Positions 27,405 to 41,097 are shown, counted from the stretch's first letter. The stretch: 64,000 nt of DNA from Portunus trituberculatus (GCF_017591435.1 NC_059276.1:4183911-4247910), one strand, 5' to 3'. Notes: a model not told the origin generated them from the letters alone. Program-made: numbers and translations.

Positions 27405-27785
27405 TTTCCTTCTGTTTTCCTCCTCACTCCCTCCCTCCCTCCCTCCCTACTAATCTCCTTCATGTTTCCTCCAAGTCTTCCTTCCTCTCTTTCTTTCCTT
27501 CCTCCCTTGGTATTTATCTTCCTGTTTCCTTCACTTCTTGACATTCCTCCTTTCTTCTGTCTCTCCCTTCTACTCCTTCTCCTCCTCCTCCTCCTCCTTC
27601 TCCTCCTCCTCCTCCTTATCCTCCTCCTCCTCTTTCTCCCCCTCTCCTCCTTCTCCTTCTTCTCCTCCTCCTCCTCCACTTTCCTTCTCTCACAACATAA
27701 CTATCATCTGTTTCCCCTCCTCCGGCCTTCCTCACCCCTCCTCCTCTTCCTCCTCCTCCTCCTCCTTTTTATCCTTCTCTCCCTA
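27405..27785. repeat. Pyrimidine-rich stretch with CCTCCT cores
   Basis: C/T-only words, with TCC triplets at 27580-27680 and 27738-27765. Its complement resembles the GGA tract that follows. Confidence 0.85.
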
Positions 27786-27830
27786 AAGGAGGAAATAAAC
27801 AGTAGCCTCACGTAAGGTTACATCATAAAA

Positions 27831-27932
27831 AGGAGGAGGAGGAGGAGGAGGAGGAGGAGGAGGAGGAGGAGGAGGAGGAGGAGGAGGAGGAGGAGGAGGA
27901 GGAGGAGGAGGAGGAGGAGGAGGAGGAGGAGG
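27831..27932. repeat. (GGA)n microsatellite, about 33 units
   Basis: Uninterrupted AGG/GGA triplets. Confidence 0.98.
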
Positions 27933-28790
27933 AAGGTCAACACAGAACATATAAGCACTCAAAGTTATAGAAGATATCCACTGAAGCACATTTTTATAAA
28001 CATTTGAACTTTGCTTTCAAACTAACGAAAATAATATCAGTAAAAAAGAGAAATATTAACAAAACTGAGACAAAAAAAATAGCCTGGAACGATGAAAATT
28101 AGTGATAGAATTGGCGCTAGTAAGAGACGATGATAAGAGAGAAATATAAACTTTAATTACTATGAATGAATGATTTTAATGTCAATAGGTACTACAATAA
28201 TGGAATAGAAGAGGACAATAGTCACTATGTCATTAAATACTAACTGTACATTTATTCACTGTCTTTAGTATAATCAATGTTACGTTTTTTTTATGGCCTT
28301 ATTTTCTCTCACCATTAACAGTAGTGGGCTTCCTTTCTTTCTACCTGTGTTCCGAGGCACCGATCACGCAGAGAAATCGATCATCCACTACAAACACGGT
28401 TACTCACACTGATAATTAGTGACAGATGTACAAGCCAATTGCCACTAACGATAACTTTTTTTACCTGCGTTTCCTGAGTTACTCATCACGAAAGCGTTTA
28501 GCCAATAGAAATACAATAACGTTTGATAATTACTGGCAGATATACCGACCCATTCAGTGTATTACCATTCCACTGCCACGCTTGTCTTAACACTCAGACC
28601 ACTACAGTAAATATAACTTGCACAGGAATATGGAAAACAAAGACTCTATGTTAATTTTGTCTTTAAGCTACAAAATTAGAGTATAGCATCAATAAATACG
28701 TTCAAAACTTGCATATAATTAAGAAAACGAAGCTTGAGCAGCAAAAAAAAGGGTTAAAGGTGAGATCACTTTAATCAGCGAGAGAGAACT
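27933..28790. repeat. AT-rich sequence with a weak ~120-bp direct repeat
   Basis: ACCTGTGTTCC...TGATAATTAGTGACAGAT (28341-28430) recurs in degenerate form as ACCTGCGTTTCC...TGATAATTACTGGCAGAT (28461-28545). The rest has no feature I can name. Confidence 0.45.
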
Positions 28791-30900
28791 TCAGTGTTAC
28801 CATATCCACGCATCGCGGCGGCCACAACACTGCGGCAGGAAGGGACACGATTACGATACAAGGGCAGGAGTGAAGCGCGCCTCTCCATTAGGCTCGGAGT
28901 AAACACACCAGCCAAGAGGTCACGTGACTGTCATCAAAGTGTTATGCATCAAATGAAAGCCTTCGGAAAAGAAGCTACACGGAGTTATTTTGTTGTTGGT
29001 GGTAATAATAACAATAATAATAAAGTGGAATACTGCAGTTTCGCGTCACGGCGTGGACAGGTGAGCGGTGACATGGCGTGCAGGGGCCAAGGTGATCCAG
29101 TGCCGCAGTGCCTTCCCCCACCAGGCCACGCCCCAGGCACTCCCGCCACTCTCCAAGGCGCCTGTCATCACTGCCTGGGGGAGAGGATGCCTGGGCAGGG
29201 CGCGGGCACCTCAAGGCCGATCACGTGTTAGGACAGATGACAGGGCAGAGTGGAAGGCAAGGGTGGCAGAGAGCAGAGGCCCTTGGGGCAAGGGGCAGCG
29301 GGACACAGGGCAGGGCAGAGAGTCAGGTTGACAGGGTGACAGCATTATGAGTTCCGTCAATAGTTAGTTCCCAATGTTATAGAAGTTATTTTGTATTCTT
29401 TATCATCTCATTCATCAAGTTATCCACGCACTCATCCAGCATTCCTTGCCGCTCCACGCCCTCAGTAAAGAGGAGCGAGCGAGGCTAGTGTTGCGTTGGT
29501 GGTGGGCGGTGGCGGCGGCGTGGTCGCCTCCCCCGCGTGCCCTTGCCACCCATGTACAGCTAAACTCTCTGTTGTAAACACTATGTGGAGTGAAGGCTTA
29601 TTTCCTGTGTTTAATGGAGACAACTGCATTTCTTCCAGAGTGTCGGGCGGCGTGTTTGCCTGCCCGCCCGCGCCCTCAGCCCACCTGCTACCATCATAAT
29701 AAAGAGACCACCTCCCTCCATCCCTCCAACCAGCCCCTGTTCCCCCACTGCTGTGACTCACTCCCTCCAGCCTGATGCCCTCCTACTTCCCAGACACACA
29801 CACACACACACACCCAAAATTTTCACTCCTGGTCTCCACTGGCAACGCGGCGCGGCCCGGCAGGCAGACACCGCCGCTCCTCTGTACTATTCGATGTTCT
29901 CACTGATGTCAAGCGCACGTCCCCTTTGCCTCGACTTTCCGCCCCGCCCGGCCCGCGGGTCAGGACGGGACGGAGGACGGGCCGGGGCGCGCGCACTGTT
30001 AGGTGTAGCACCGCTTTTGTGTGGTGAAGACATGCCCTCGGGGCGACCCTGCAGCCGCCTCTCACGCCTTAGCAGAGCCGCGCCACGCCCGCACCATCTC
30101 ATGTCAAGCGGGCGTGGCGCATACCCGACAGCCGCCACCTGCCCATTAGATGTGGGCACGGCAGGCGGCACTGTCCGGGCCGGCTCCAAGGCGGCGTGCC
30201 GGGCCGCCCCTGGGGCAGGGCGGGAGGGTACAGCGCAATGACCGCAAGAATCACAGTGCCGCATGAGATCTGCACGCTCAAGGCATTCACAGCATCGTTT
30301 TGTGCCGCCACAAGTTGTGTGTGAGAGAGAGAGATAGAGAGAGAGAAAGTGAATGAGAGAGAGACGCTCTTCCCTTATCCCGCGCGAGCCGGTGCCGCTT
30401 CGTCTCTCCCTCTGTAGTGTGCCGCTTCCCTTGGCTTGTCTGGCGCCGCTTCGGGGCACCGCGATCACAACAATGAAAAGCTTGTCGGCTCCCCGCGGGG
30501 CTTTCATTGAACTAACCACCGCCGGTGTCCCTCTCAGTAACACCCGAGCGTGCCGGCGGCCGCGCCCTCAGGCTGGGCGTGTCGCGTCCTCCGTGGAGAG
30601 CGCGGCGCGGCCTGCCTGGGGGCCCGGGTCCCGGGACCCTCACAGCATGATGCGGTAATTCACTTAAAACTTAACCCCGGCCCGGCGCTCCCAGTCATAA
30701 TGGCGTTAACCCGAGCATCCCTGTGTAGGCCCTGTGCATCACGCTAGGTCAGGCTGGCCGAGGCCGGCGGACAGGCAGGTAACCAGCGGCTGACGCCTCT
30801 GTGTACACACTAATGTCCCGGGTAGACTAAGACCTGGCGAGGGCCGGCGCCCGAGTGCTCCTGTGTTGTCTTCGCACACACCTCGCCTCACTGACACACA
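28791..30900. promoter_or_regulatory. CpG- and GC-rich island inside intron 1
   Basis: An abrupt rise in GC and CpG (densest 29820-30760, with CGCGG, CCGCCG and GGCGCG words) in an otherwise AT-rich, microsatellite-filled intron. A strong donor, ACAG/GTGAGC, at 29060/29061 ends an open frame in phase 0, the phase exon 2 accepts. An internal promoter with an alternative first exon is one explanation. No TATA or conserved protein seen. Confidence 0.35.
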
Positions 30901-30999
30901 CACGCCACGATCCTGACACTAATATACAATATTATCAATATACACTATTATGATTTTGTATGAGTTTGTTGTGATTTATTTGTGACGCCGTGGTCGCCG

Positions 31000-31925
<926 letters not shown>

Positions 31926-32135
31926 CTTAAACACCTAACCGCGTCAGTTCTCGTCGCGCATCCGAGCTTAGGGCATAACGCCCGTGCAAAGGTTCTTTAG
32001 GAGAGCAGACTTGCAGGGAGGGCAGAGCAGGCGTGGCCGTGGCGTGGGCGGGGCGTGGCGCGACACGGGCGCACACCGCGGTTAGGCCGGGCGCGGGAGC
32101 ACTCGGGTGACGGTCTGGGTTCTTGGTTTCCGCAG

Positions 32136-32964
32136 GTGCTGGCTGTGATCTCCGTGATCTTCATCGTCATGTCGACCCTCGCGCTCGTGCTCAACACGGT
32201 GCCCAGCTTTCAGGGGCCGGAGCAGGGCGACAATGAGAAACTGGCCATGGTGGAGGCCGTGTGCATCACCTGGTTCACCCTCGAGTACGTCCTAAGGTTC
32301 GCCGCGAGCCCCAACAAGTGGAAATTCTTTAAGGGGGCGATGAACGTGATAGACTTGCTGGCCATCCTGCCCTACTTTGTCTCGCTGTTCCTCATAGAAT
32401 CCAACAAACACACGGATCAGTTCCAGGACGTGAGAAGGATCGTACAGATCTTCAGAATTATGAGAATTCTCAGAATTCTAAAGTTAGCCCGACACTCGAC
32501 GGGTCTGCAGAGCTTGGGCTTTACTCTGAAAAATTCATATAAAGAGTTAGGTTTGTTGATGTTGTTTTTAGCCATGGGCGTGTTAATCTTTTCGAGTCTC
32601 TGCTATTTTGCGGAAAAAGACGAGAACCCTGTGTACAAAAGTATCCCTGAAACTTTCTGGTGGGCGGGCATCACGATGACCACGGTGGGGTACGGCGACA
32701 TGTACCCCATCACGCCCCTCGGCAAGGTGATCGGCTCCGTGTGTTGCATCTGTGGTGTGCTGGTCATTGCGCTGCCTATTCCCATCATCGTCAACAACTT
32801 CGCCGAGTTCTACAAGAACCAGATGCGACGAGAGAAGGCCCTCAAGAGGCGGGAGGCCCTCGAGCGCGCCAAGCGTGAGGGCTCCATCGTCTCCTTCCAC
32901 CACGTCAACCTCCGCGACGCCTTCGCCAAGTCCATGGACCTCATAGACGTCATCGTGGACACAG
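32136..32964 (+). CDS. Shab: Shab/Kv2 exon 2: voltage sensor, pore and proximal C-terminus
   Basis: Encodes residues 239-514 plus one base. S1 about 239-259, S2 273-293, S3 307-326. S4 at 337-357 has R338, R339, R345, R348, R351, K354, R357 (VRRIVQIFRIMRILRILKLA), followed by S5 374-396. The pore loop has the selectivity filter TTVGYGD (420-426). S6 432-459 has the gating hinge PIP (452-454). The proximal tail (EFYKNQMRREKALKRREALE, then FHHVNLRDAFAKSMDLIDVI) is a Kv2 hallmark. The acceptor is TTGGTTTCCGCAG/GTG in phase 0. The donor is ACAG/GTAGCG after 32964 in phase 1, the only phase-compatible GT for exon 3. Third positions are AT-rich over S4-S5 (36 of 74 codons) but about 89% GC afterwards. 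Confidence 0.97.
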
Positions 32965-33143
32965 GTAGCGTTGCCCGCTCGCTGCTGGGGTCGCGGGGCG
33001 GGGGCTCCCTGCGAAGGCCCTCCCTGGGGCGCCCACAGTCCCCCACGGGCGGCTCACACCGCTACTCGAAGGTGGCGCAGGCGGCCCCCGCCGACGTGGC
33101 GTCCGTGCCCTCCCGCGACGCCTCCCCGCAGCCTTCACCCTGA
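32965..33143 (+). CDS. Shab: Possible alternative C-terminus by read-through of the exon 2 donor
   Basis: If the donor at 32965 is not used, the frame continues for 58 more codons (SVARSLLGSRGGGSLRRPSL...) to TGA 33141-33143. Counting the split codon, 52 of 59 codons end in G or C, and residues are Ser/Pro/Arg-rich, like a channel tail. Coding-like sequence stops just where the frame stops. An AATAAA lies at 33983. This would give a channel of about 572 residues without the distal tail. No transcript evidence is available here. Confidence 0.45.
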
Positions 33144-33322
33144 CCCCAAGCCCACCCCAGCCCTGCCATATGCCACCACCACCCATCCACCCATCCTGCC
33201 TTGGCATCTTCCCCGCCCATGCCACTACCTCACGCCCGCCACAACCCTTACCTCACTACTCACCTCCTCACGCCCTGTACTTCACACACAGAGTCTTCCC
33301 CATTCCACACCTTCTCCCCCCA

Positions 33323-33494
<172 letters not shown>

Positions 33495-33540
33495 TACCTC
33501 TTCTATCTTTCCTGAATTACCTCTTCTATCTTTCCTTTCT

Positions 33541-33590
33541 CCTCCTCCTCCTCCTCCTCCTCCTCCTCCTCCTCCTCCTCCTCCTCCTCC
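33541..33590. repeat. (TCC)n microsatellite
   Basis: About 16 CTC/TCC units after a duplicated GAATTACCTCTTCTATCTTT word (33491, 33513). Confidence 0.97.
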
Positions 33591-33699
33591 CTTTGCCTGC
33601 ACTCCTGGTTCAGTCTTCTCCTCCTTTCCTCCTTCTCACCACCCAATACCTCCTTCGTAAATATTAGAGGACCACTTCCAAATACAGATCTAAACACGT

Positions 33700-33701
<2 letters not shown>

Positions 33702-33763
<62 letters not shown>
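33702..33763. repeat. (CA)n microsatellite
   Basis: Pure CA tract. Imperfect CCA units at 33800-33830. Confidence 0.98.
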
Positions 33764-33766
<3 letters not shown>

Positions 33767-33830
33767 GTAAGGAACATAGCACAAACACAAACCATTTACA
33801 GCACCACCACTACCACCACCACTACCACCA

Positions 33831-34250
33831 AATACTCGCCTTAATCTGGCATGCGTGACATCACATTATTCTGACAATGTTATAATTGTCATTTAGTTAG
33901 ATGACCAAATGTAGGAACTGCTATAGACGCCCCTTAAACAATACCCTGGCGCCGTTTTCTTTCATAAACTAGATGAAATGAGAATAAAGAGTAAATTGAC
34001 CTAAGATGCTGTGGCAAGAAACTGCAGTCCGTTTTCTCTGAGTCATGAAGGAAAACTGCACTTGTGGTGTGTATTAAGGGCACACTTTGATATTCCTGAT
34101 CCATCTGTTCCCTCGTTACGTGATGGCACTTTCAGACCTCGATTTGCATATCAGACAGAGTATTTTTCTTTTAGATTTAGCAAAGTGATTCCTGTTTCCT
34201 CCTATGTCCTCCCTTATCCCCCTTCCACTCCTCAAACACGACACTGTGAA

Positions 34251-34251
<1 letters not shown>
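33831..34251. other. Gene-free unique sequence, intron 2
   Basis: AT-rich sequence. Contains the AATAAA at 33983. Nothing else recognised. Confidence 0.4.

Positions 34252-34312
<61 letters not shown>
34252..34312. repeat. (GT)n microsatellite
   Basis: Pure GT tract ending in GTTT variants. Confidence 0.98.
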
Positions 34313-34315
<3 letters not shown>

Positions 34316-34380
34316 TTTGTGTGTAAAAACAACTATATAAATATAAACTTTTCAGTGTATAAATATTTCTTCTTTCTTTC

Positions 34381-34540
34381 ACCACCACATCTTCTTCCTC
34401 CTCCTCTTGCTCCTCCTTCTCCTCCTCCACCTGCTCCTGCTCCTCCCCTTCCTCCTCCTCCTCCTCCTCCTCCTCCTCCTCCTCCTCCACCTCCACCTCC
34501 ACCTCCACCTCCACCTCCACTTCCACCTCCTCCTCCTCCC
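34381..34540. repeat. (TCC)n/(CCACCT)n tract
   Basis: TCC triplets, then hexamer-like CCACCT units at 34487-34530. Confidence 0.95.
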
Positions 34541-34577
34541 AATCCTTAATTGTAATGGATGTTGTATGTACATTCCG

Positions 34578-34578
<1 letters not shown>

Positions 34579-34650
<72 letters not shown>
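34579..34650. repeat. (CA)n microsatellite
   Basis: Pure CA tract, inverted relative to the GT tract at 34252-34312. Confidence 0.98.
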
Positions 34651-34715
34651 AAACCCAAAGTACTATAAAGAAAAAAATATCAAAACCAAACCCCTGGAAA
34701 AACAATACAGCCACA

Positions 34716-34873
34716 CACCTGTCACCTGTACCACCTGTGTATCACCTGTCCACACACCTGGCCTACACACCTGCCCCTCACCTCTCCTCACCCACGACAG
34801 GTGAAGGATAGCCCCATCCAAACCTGTATCCCCCACTGAACAGGTGTGTCGCGAGAGGGCACGGCCACACCTG
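34716..34873. promoter_or_regulatory. Cluster of nine CACCTG/CAGGTG E-boxes
   Basis: CACCTG at 34716, 34723, 34732, 34743, 34755, 34768 and 34868, and CAGGTG at 34798 and 34841. This is the core bound by Snail/Zfh1-type zinc fingers and some bHLH dimers. Chance would give about 0.1 in this length. It could be an intronic silencer or enhancer of the channel gene (inference). Confidence 0.45.
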
Positions 34874-34876
34874 CGT

Positions 34877-34928
34877 CTGGAGTCAAGGCACATCTGTTCT
34901 TTTGCACACCAGTTGTTCTTGACTCCAG
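34877..34928. other. Perfect 11-bp inverted repeat (stem-loop)
   Basis: CTGGAGTCAAG at 34877-34887 and CTTGACTCCAG at 34918-34928 pair exactly around a 30-nt loop, directly after the E-box cluster. Confidence 0.7.
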
Positions 34929-35184
34929 GCGGGAAAGCATGTGTTCTAATAGTGGTTCATATTATTAATCACCAAGTTAAACGCATTCAGTTGGCCACAT
35001 TATTATTATTTTTAACTCACACCGTTTATACTGCTAATTATATAATATATATATATCTCTATATGACTACAATTAAGAGCACCGTGATATGAACTAACCA
35101 ACTAACACTTTATAATTGTTTGTCTTGGTTTTCTCTTAGTTAGTTTTTTCCCACAACAGGCTCATGATGCCCTTGGTTTCATTA

Positions 35185-35194
35185 CTACTGTTAC

Positions 35195-35241
<47 letters not shown>
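35185..35241. repeat. (ATT)n microsatellite
   Basis: ACT/ATT triplets, about 19 units. Confidence 0.97.
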
Positions 35242-35242
<1 letters not shown>

Positions 35243-35362
35243 AGTTATTTTTTTGTCTCTTGTTCGAGTTAACACTGCACTCATTGTCTCTCACTCTCTT
35301 TTTTCATGTATTTGTAGATTTTAAAGAGAGAAAAATTAATGTTTGTGGGGAGGAAACTGTGA

Positions 35363-36695
<1,333 letters not shown>

Positions 36696-36779
<84 letters not shown>

Positions 36780-36780
36780 C

Positions 36781-36811
<31 letters not shown>

Positions 36812-36825
36812 CAACCACCACCACA
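36696..36825. repeat. (CA)n then (CAC)n
   Basis: CA to 36776, then CAC/CCA triplets. Confidence 0.97.
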
Positions 36826-37005
36826 GTTAATTCTCAGAGACAGTCTTTCTCCACTTGTTACAGAGTGCAGAGTCTCGCCAAAAGGCTGAGTAATATTCTC
36901 ACTTGCAGTTGCCAGCAGGTAGTTGACAGCGTGACTGAGGCACCAACCTGACTTAAGTACGGTTCTTGCTCATGGTTGAAGTTCCGTACCTTGTTTACTC
37001 CCCTA

Positions 37006-37044
37006 GATGATGATGATGATGATATGATGATGATATGATGATGA
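37006..37044. repeat. (GAT)n imperfect tract
   Basis: GAT units split by ATGATGATATGATGATG variants. Confidence 0.9.
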
Positions 37045-39344
37045 CTGCTAAGAGAGAGGCGCTTCTTCCCTTCATCTACAGACGCTTAGTTGTCTTGTTA
37101 GTTCCGTAGCAAGTCTTGGAAGTAGAACAAAGTCTTATATTTGTCATTCAGTGATTGAAAGTACATCAGAGAACTCATTTTTGCCACAGAGCTGCATATG
37201 ACTCTATGTGTGTGTGAGTGTACGTGTGAGTGTGTGCGTGTGTGTTACTGGTTTTTTGGCACACACCTCACTGAGCAAAGACAGACAGGTAGACACAGGT
37301 AGACAGACTAGACTCAGTAGCTGCCTCCACCTCGCAGTAGACAGTCAAGACTTCCACCAAGAGGCAAATCTTCCACTTGCTCACTCAAGAAAGAAAAGAG
37401 AAAGGAAAACAGACACACATCACCCTAATACCTATGACCTACTTTTTTTTACTCCTAAATGGACTAGTTGGTTAGAATGCATCTGTCTCCCTTTCCTCCC
37501 CCTCCCTCTCCCCTCCTCCCTATTCCCTCTCCATATTCTCCTCTCATTCTTCTACTTACTTTCCAACTTTTTTCTTGTTTTAACTCTTTTTCCTATTTTT
37601 CATCTTCCTCCTACTCTTCCTCTATCTACCTCTCTTTTATTCCTTTCTTTCCTCCTCCATATCCTAGTTCTCATCCCTCCTCCCTCCTCCTTCCTACCTC
37701 CTCTTCCTCTTCCTGCTCATCCTTCTCCTCCTCCTCCTAGCCTCCATTTTTGTCCCTTGTCAAGCCGTAATGATCAACCGGTGTTTTTGCTTTTGTGTAG
37801 GCCAATCTAAGCCTATTTTGGTTCCACTTTTTGTGTATAATAAATTTATATATATCCAGCTCTTTCTATATATATACAGGAAACGATATATAACTTCCTT
37901 TTTTTACTCCCATATATCATTTTGTATCCGTGGAGTTTTCTATATTTTCGTTTGATCATTTACAATTTTTTTTTCCAAGTAGTCTGTGTTCCTGGCACTA
38001 AAACATAACCCGTATGGTACAAGTAGACGCTGCCACGAGAAACATCCCTCAGAGAAAGACCCAAACATAAACAAACTAAGGCATATTATCTTTTTTCCTA
38101 ACATTTTTTCCTACTCAAATCACGACTCATTCAGAATTCACGAGGGATGTTTTGCGTGACAGTTTAAGTGGAGGTGTAGGAGCATGCTATCACACCTGGC
38201 TTGCTTCATTAGGTGCTCACGAGGCAGGTAGGAGCAGGTGTTGCGATCCCACTGCCCCCTCCTCCTATTGTAGTAGTGTAAAGAAATTATTCCTAGTGTT
38301 CGTTGCTTGTCTCTTCCCTTCACTCTCGCGGGACGGCATTAGGGAACGCTAAACTCACACTTCTCTATTTTCTTTATCTTTTGAACGGGTACTGTCTTAA
38401 TATTCATCCATGACCTTTTTTCAGACTGTTTTCAATACACACACCTAATTCATTGTTTTATAAGGTGTGTTTGTGTGAATATTTATCGCAGTCATACAGA
38501 AATTGGTGTTTTTTTAGTGGTTTTACTGTTAAGCAACATATCAACCCGTTTTTTTTTCGCAATCTGTGTGTTTTTAAAGGAGGACTCGTCTAAAAGTAAT
38601 CTTTGAAATGCTACTTAAATACTCGTTCTCCTGATGAAGTGTATGTCCCGTGAGAAAGTAAGGTCATGTTTGGAACGAATGGTGACCTTCTGAGTTACAA
38701 TAAAGAAAACAACAACACCTGTGACGAGAAAAGATCAATAACTAACTCATTCAAAGTCCCCCTGAACGTTTTATAACTCCTTCGGGTCACCATTTGGACT
38801 TTTTATTATCATGAAGATTCAAAATATTACGAGTTCTTTTTAATAATTCAATGCAGACCCTTATGTACCCTTCTCCCCTCTCCCTGTAACCCTAATGTTC
38901 CCTTCACTCCCCTCTCTCTCTCCCCTCGCCCCTTCCCTTCCTTTCTCTCAGTGTCTCCTCAGTTCTCAATACTTTAAAGCCTAAAGTGGCGGGTGTTTGC
39001 TGAATCTTTTGAGCTTTATGGGTACAAATGGCATGCAGGTTGAGGGAGAATAATGGTATGTGAACTTTCCTCTTCCTCCTCCTTCTTCTCTTCTTCTTTT
39101 TCCTCCTCCTTCAGTATCTTATTCAACTTTCTCCTAACTTCAACTATCTAAGAACGGAGGAAGAAGGAAGGAAGGAAGAGGAATGAATTACAATCCTTCC
39201 TCTCTGTCACTTCCTTCTTCCTTCCTTCCTTCAACCTCTAAGCAAGAGAAGGAGGAGGAAGGAAAGTAAGAGCATGCCTAAGGTTGCTATGATGTTATGC
39301 CCTCCTACTCCCTGACACTCCCTAACTCTCTGCCCTAACCAGCA
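37045..39344. other. Gene-free sequence, intron 2
   Basis: Includes a pyrimidine-rich stretch 37478-37740 and G/A-rich and TTCC-rich words at 39060-39270. 38517-38545 (TTTTACTGTTAAGCAA) resembles the left end of the element at 20358 but has no right end. Confidence 0.4.
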
Positions 39345-39371
39345 AGGAGGAGGAGGAGGAGGAGGAGGAGG
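39345..39371. repeat. (GGA)n, short
   Basis: About nine GGA units. Confidence 0.95.
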
Positions 39372-39534
39372 GGCAGAGCATCAAAGCATCAAGGGTACAG
39401 TAGGTAAAGTAGTGACGCCCCGGAATCCCACACCCTGAACCCCAAAACCCCCTTGCTTGATATGACTAGCTAACTGAACCCTCGTGTGTGTGGATAGTGA
39501 TGTGGGTCTGTTCTTGTCTCTCACCACGACCCAG

Positions 39535-39773
39535 GCCACAATATGTCACAAGCGGATGCAAACTCGGTAGCGGGGGAGTCCATGAGAGCTGGCCAGACCG
39601 GGACAGGATGCTACAAGAACCACGAGCACCATATGGGTCGTCTGCAGAAGGAGGCGCAGCAGGGGGCAAGAGGAGACACCGGGGTTATTCCAAGTGCTCC
39701 AGCCCCTAATATTCTCGACCTCCCCCCTACGGATGAGCAGCGGCCCCCCACCTCCCCAGAGTATCAGACCCCG
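39535..39773 (+). CDS. Shab: Shab/Kv2 exon 3: cytoplasmic tail
   Basis: Encodes residues 515-594. It starts with two bases (GC) after the acceptor CACGACCCAG, matching the phase 1 donor of exon 2, so the joined codon is Gly 515 and the sequence reads VDTGHNMSQADANSVAGES. The block TGTGCYKNHEHH (537-547) matches a landmark I recall from insect Shab tails (TGTGCYKN), which is the main reason for calling this an exon. It ends Pro-rich (PPTSPEYQTP) at a consensus GTGAGT donor in phase 0. Drosophila has about 30 more residues before this block, so a small exon in intron 2 may be missing here or lost. Confidence 0.88.
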
Positions 39774-39851
39774 GTGAGTGGTCCCACAGCCCCCTCCCAG
39801 TCCTACTACCGCCCCGCCTCACCCCCGCCCTATCAGACCACTCGGTTTTGA
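39774..39851 (+). CDS. Shab: Possible alternative C-terminus by read-through of the exon 3 donor
   Basis: The frame stays open for 25 codons past the donor (VSGPTAPSQSYYRPASPPPY...) to TGA 39849-39851. Codons are GC3-biased (18 of 25), and SPPPYQT echoes SPEYQTP just before the donor. AATAAA is at 40254. A CT tract starts 12 bp after the stop. Confidence 0.4.
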   Translation: MSGPTAPSQSYYRPASPPPYQTTRF

Positions 39852-39860
39852 TGTCTTCTG

Positions 39861-39862
<2 letters not shown>

Positions 39863-39908
<46 letters not shown>
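39863..39908. repeat. (CT)n microsatellite
   Basis: Pure CT tract. Confidence 0.98.
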
Positions 39909-39914
<6 letters not shown>

Positions 39915-40125
39915 GTCTTGATTTCATTGTTTTCTACTGAATTTTCATCCCTGTTCTTTTCATTTCATTTCGTTGTTTCGTTATTATTGTTTCGTTCGTT
40001 TTATCTTTAATTTATTTTATGTATTATTATTTGTTAAGGAATAATTACCATTGTATTATCTTATTTTGTTACTTTGCTTCAGTACTAAAAATTAATTATA
40101 ACTGCATGATTCATTATTATTTTCG

Positions 40126-40160
<35 letters not shown>

Positions 40161-41097
40161 GGAATTATCATTACCATTATATTAATTTGCATTTTTGTGA
40201 ACCAGTTACGTTCAATTTCACTTTCGTTCTGTATTTTGTCCTCATTTAAGATTAATAAACAACAATTTGTATTCAGCTTTTTTTTTACCCTGATTAAAAC
40301 AAGAATTCCATCATTTTCTTTTGCCTTGGATCAATTTTTCGCATCCCCAATAGTTTCCCACAAGATCATCATTTCTTTACTTTATTTTACTAACTTTTTT
40401 TTTCATTCTCATTATCATTTCCCTTAAAATCTTCAGTTCGTCCTTTTCTTTTCTGCTGTCTAACTCTTTCCCATTTTCATCCTCAGTTTTATGTTTTCTT
40501 TTTCTTTTCATTATTCCATTTCTTATTATTATTCTTCGTTTTCTTATCATTTTCACTATTTCTTCCCATTCTCCGCAATTCTAAAACTTAATTCCCTTTT
40601 CACCAACTTCCCAATTCCTTCCCTCATTCCCCATTTTCTAAGCGTGTGTCTTGACCTGAAATGTTTGTGTGAGACCTCCCATTTTCTTTAGAGATATGGA
40701 ATCGCATGAAAAAAACAATAACAATATGCATCAAATTTTTACTGTCCCCCTTTAAAACCTGAAGCTGAGGTCTGTTTTCTATCATTTTTCTTCGTACAGA
40801 GCCCAGAATGCTTCGTGTTGTGTGTCCAGTGACGATATAAAGACTCCCTGCTATTCTTAATTATTACTGTCTATGTTAGTCTCTCTCTTTACACCTCGAT
40901 TTTACAAAGGTGTTAATTTTTCTCTCTTTCTCAGTCTTTTTGTAATATATATGTAGAATGGTTCTAATGTTTGTTTGTTTGTTTGTTCGTTTGTTTGTTT
41001 AAATAATCTATCATCATCATTTCATTTCTCATTACATCTTTCGTTTTTCATTTCTTAACTTACTTTTTTTTTCTATTTCTATTCAGCTGTTCTGTAC

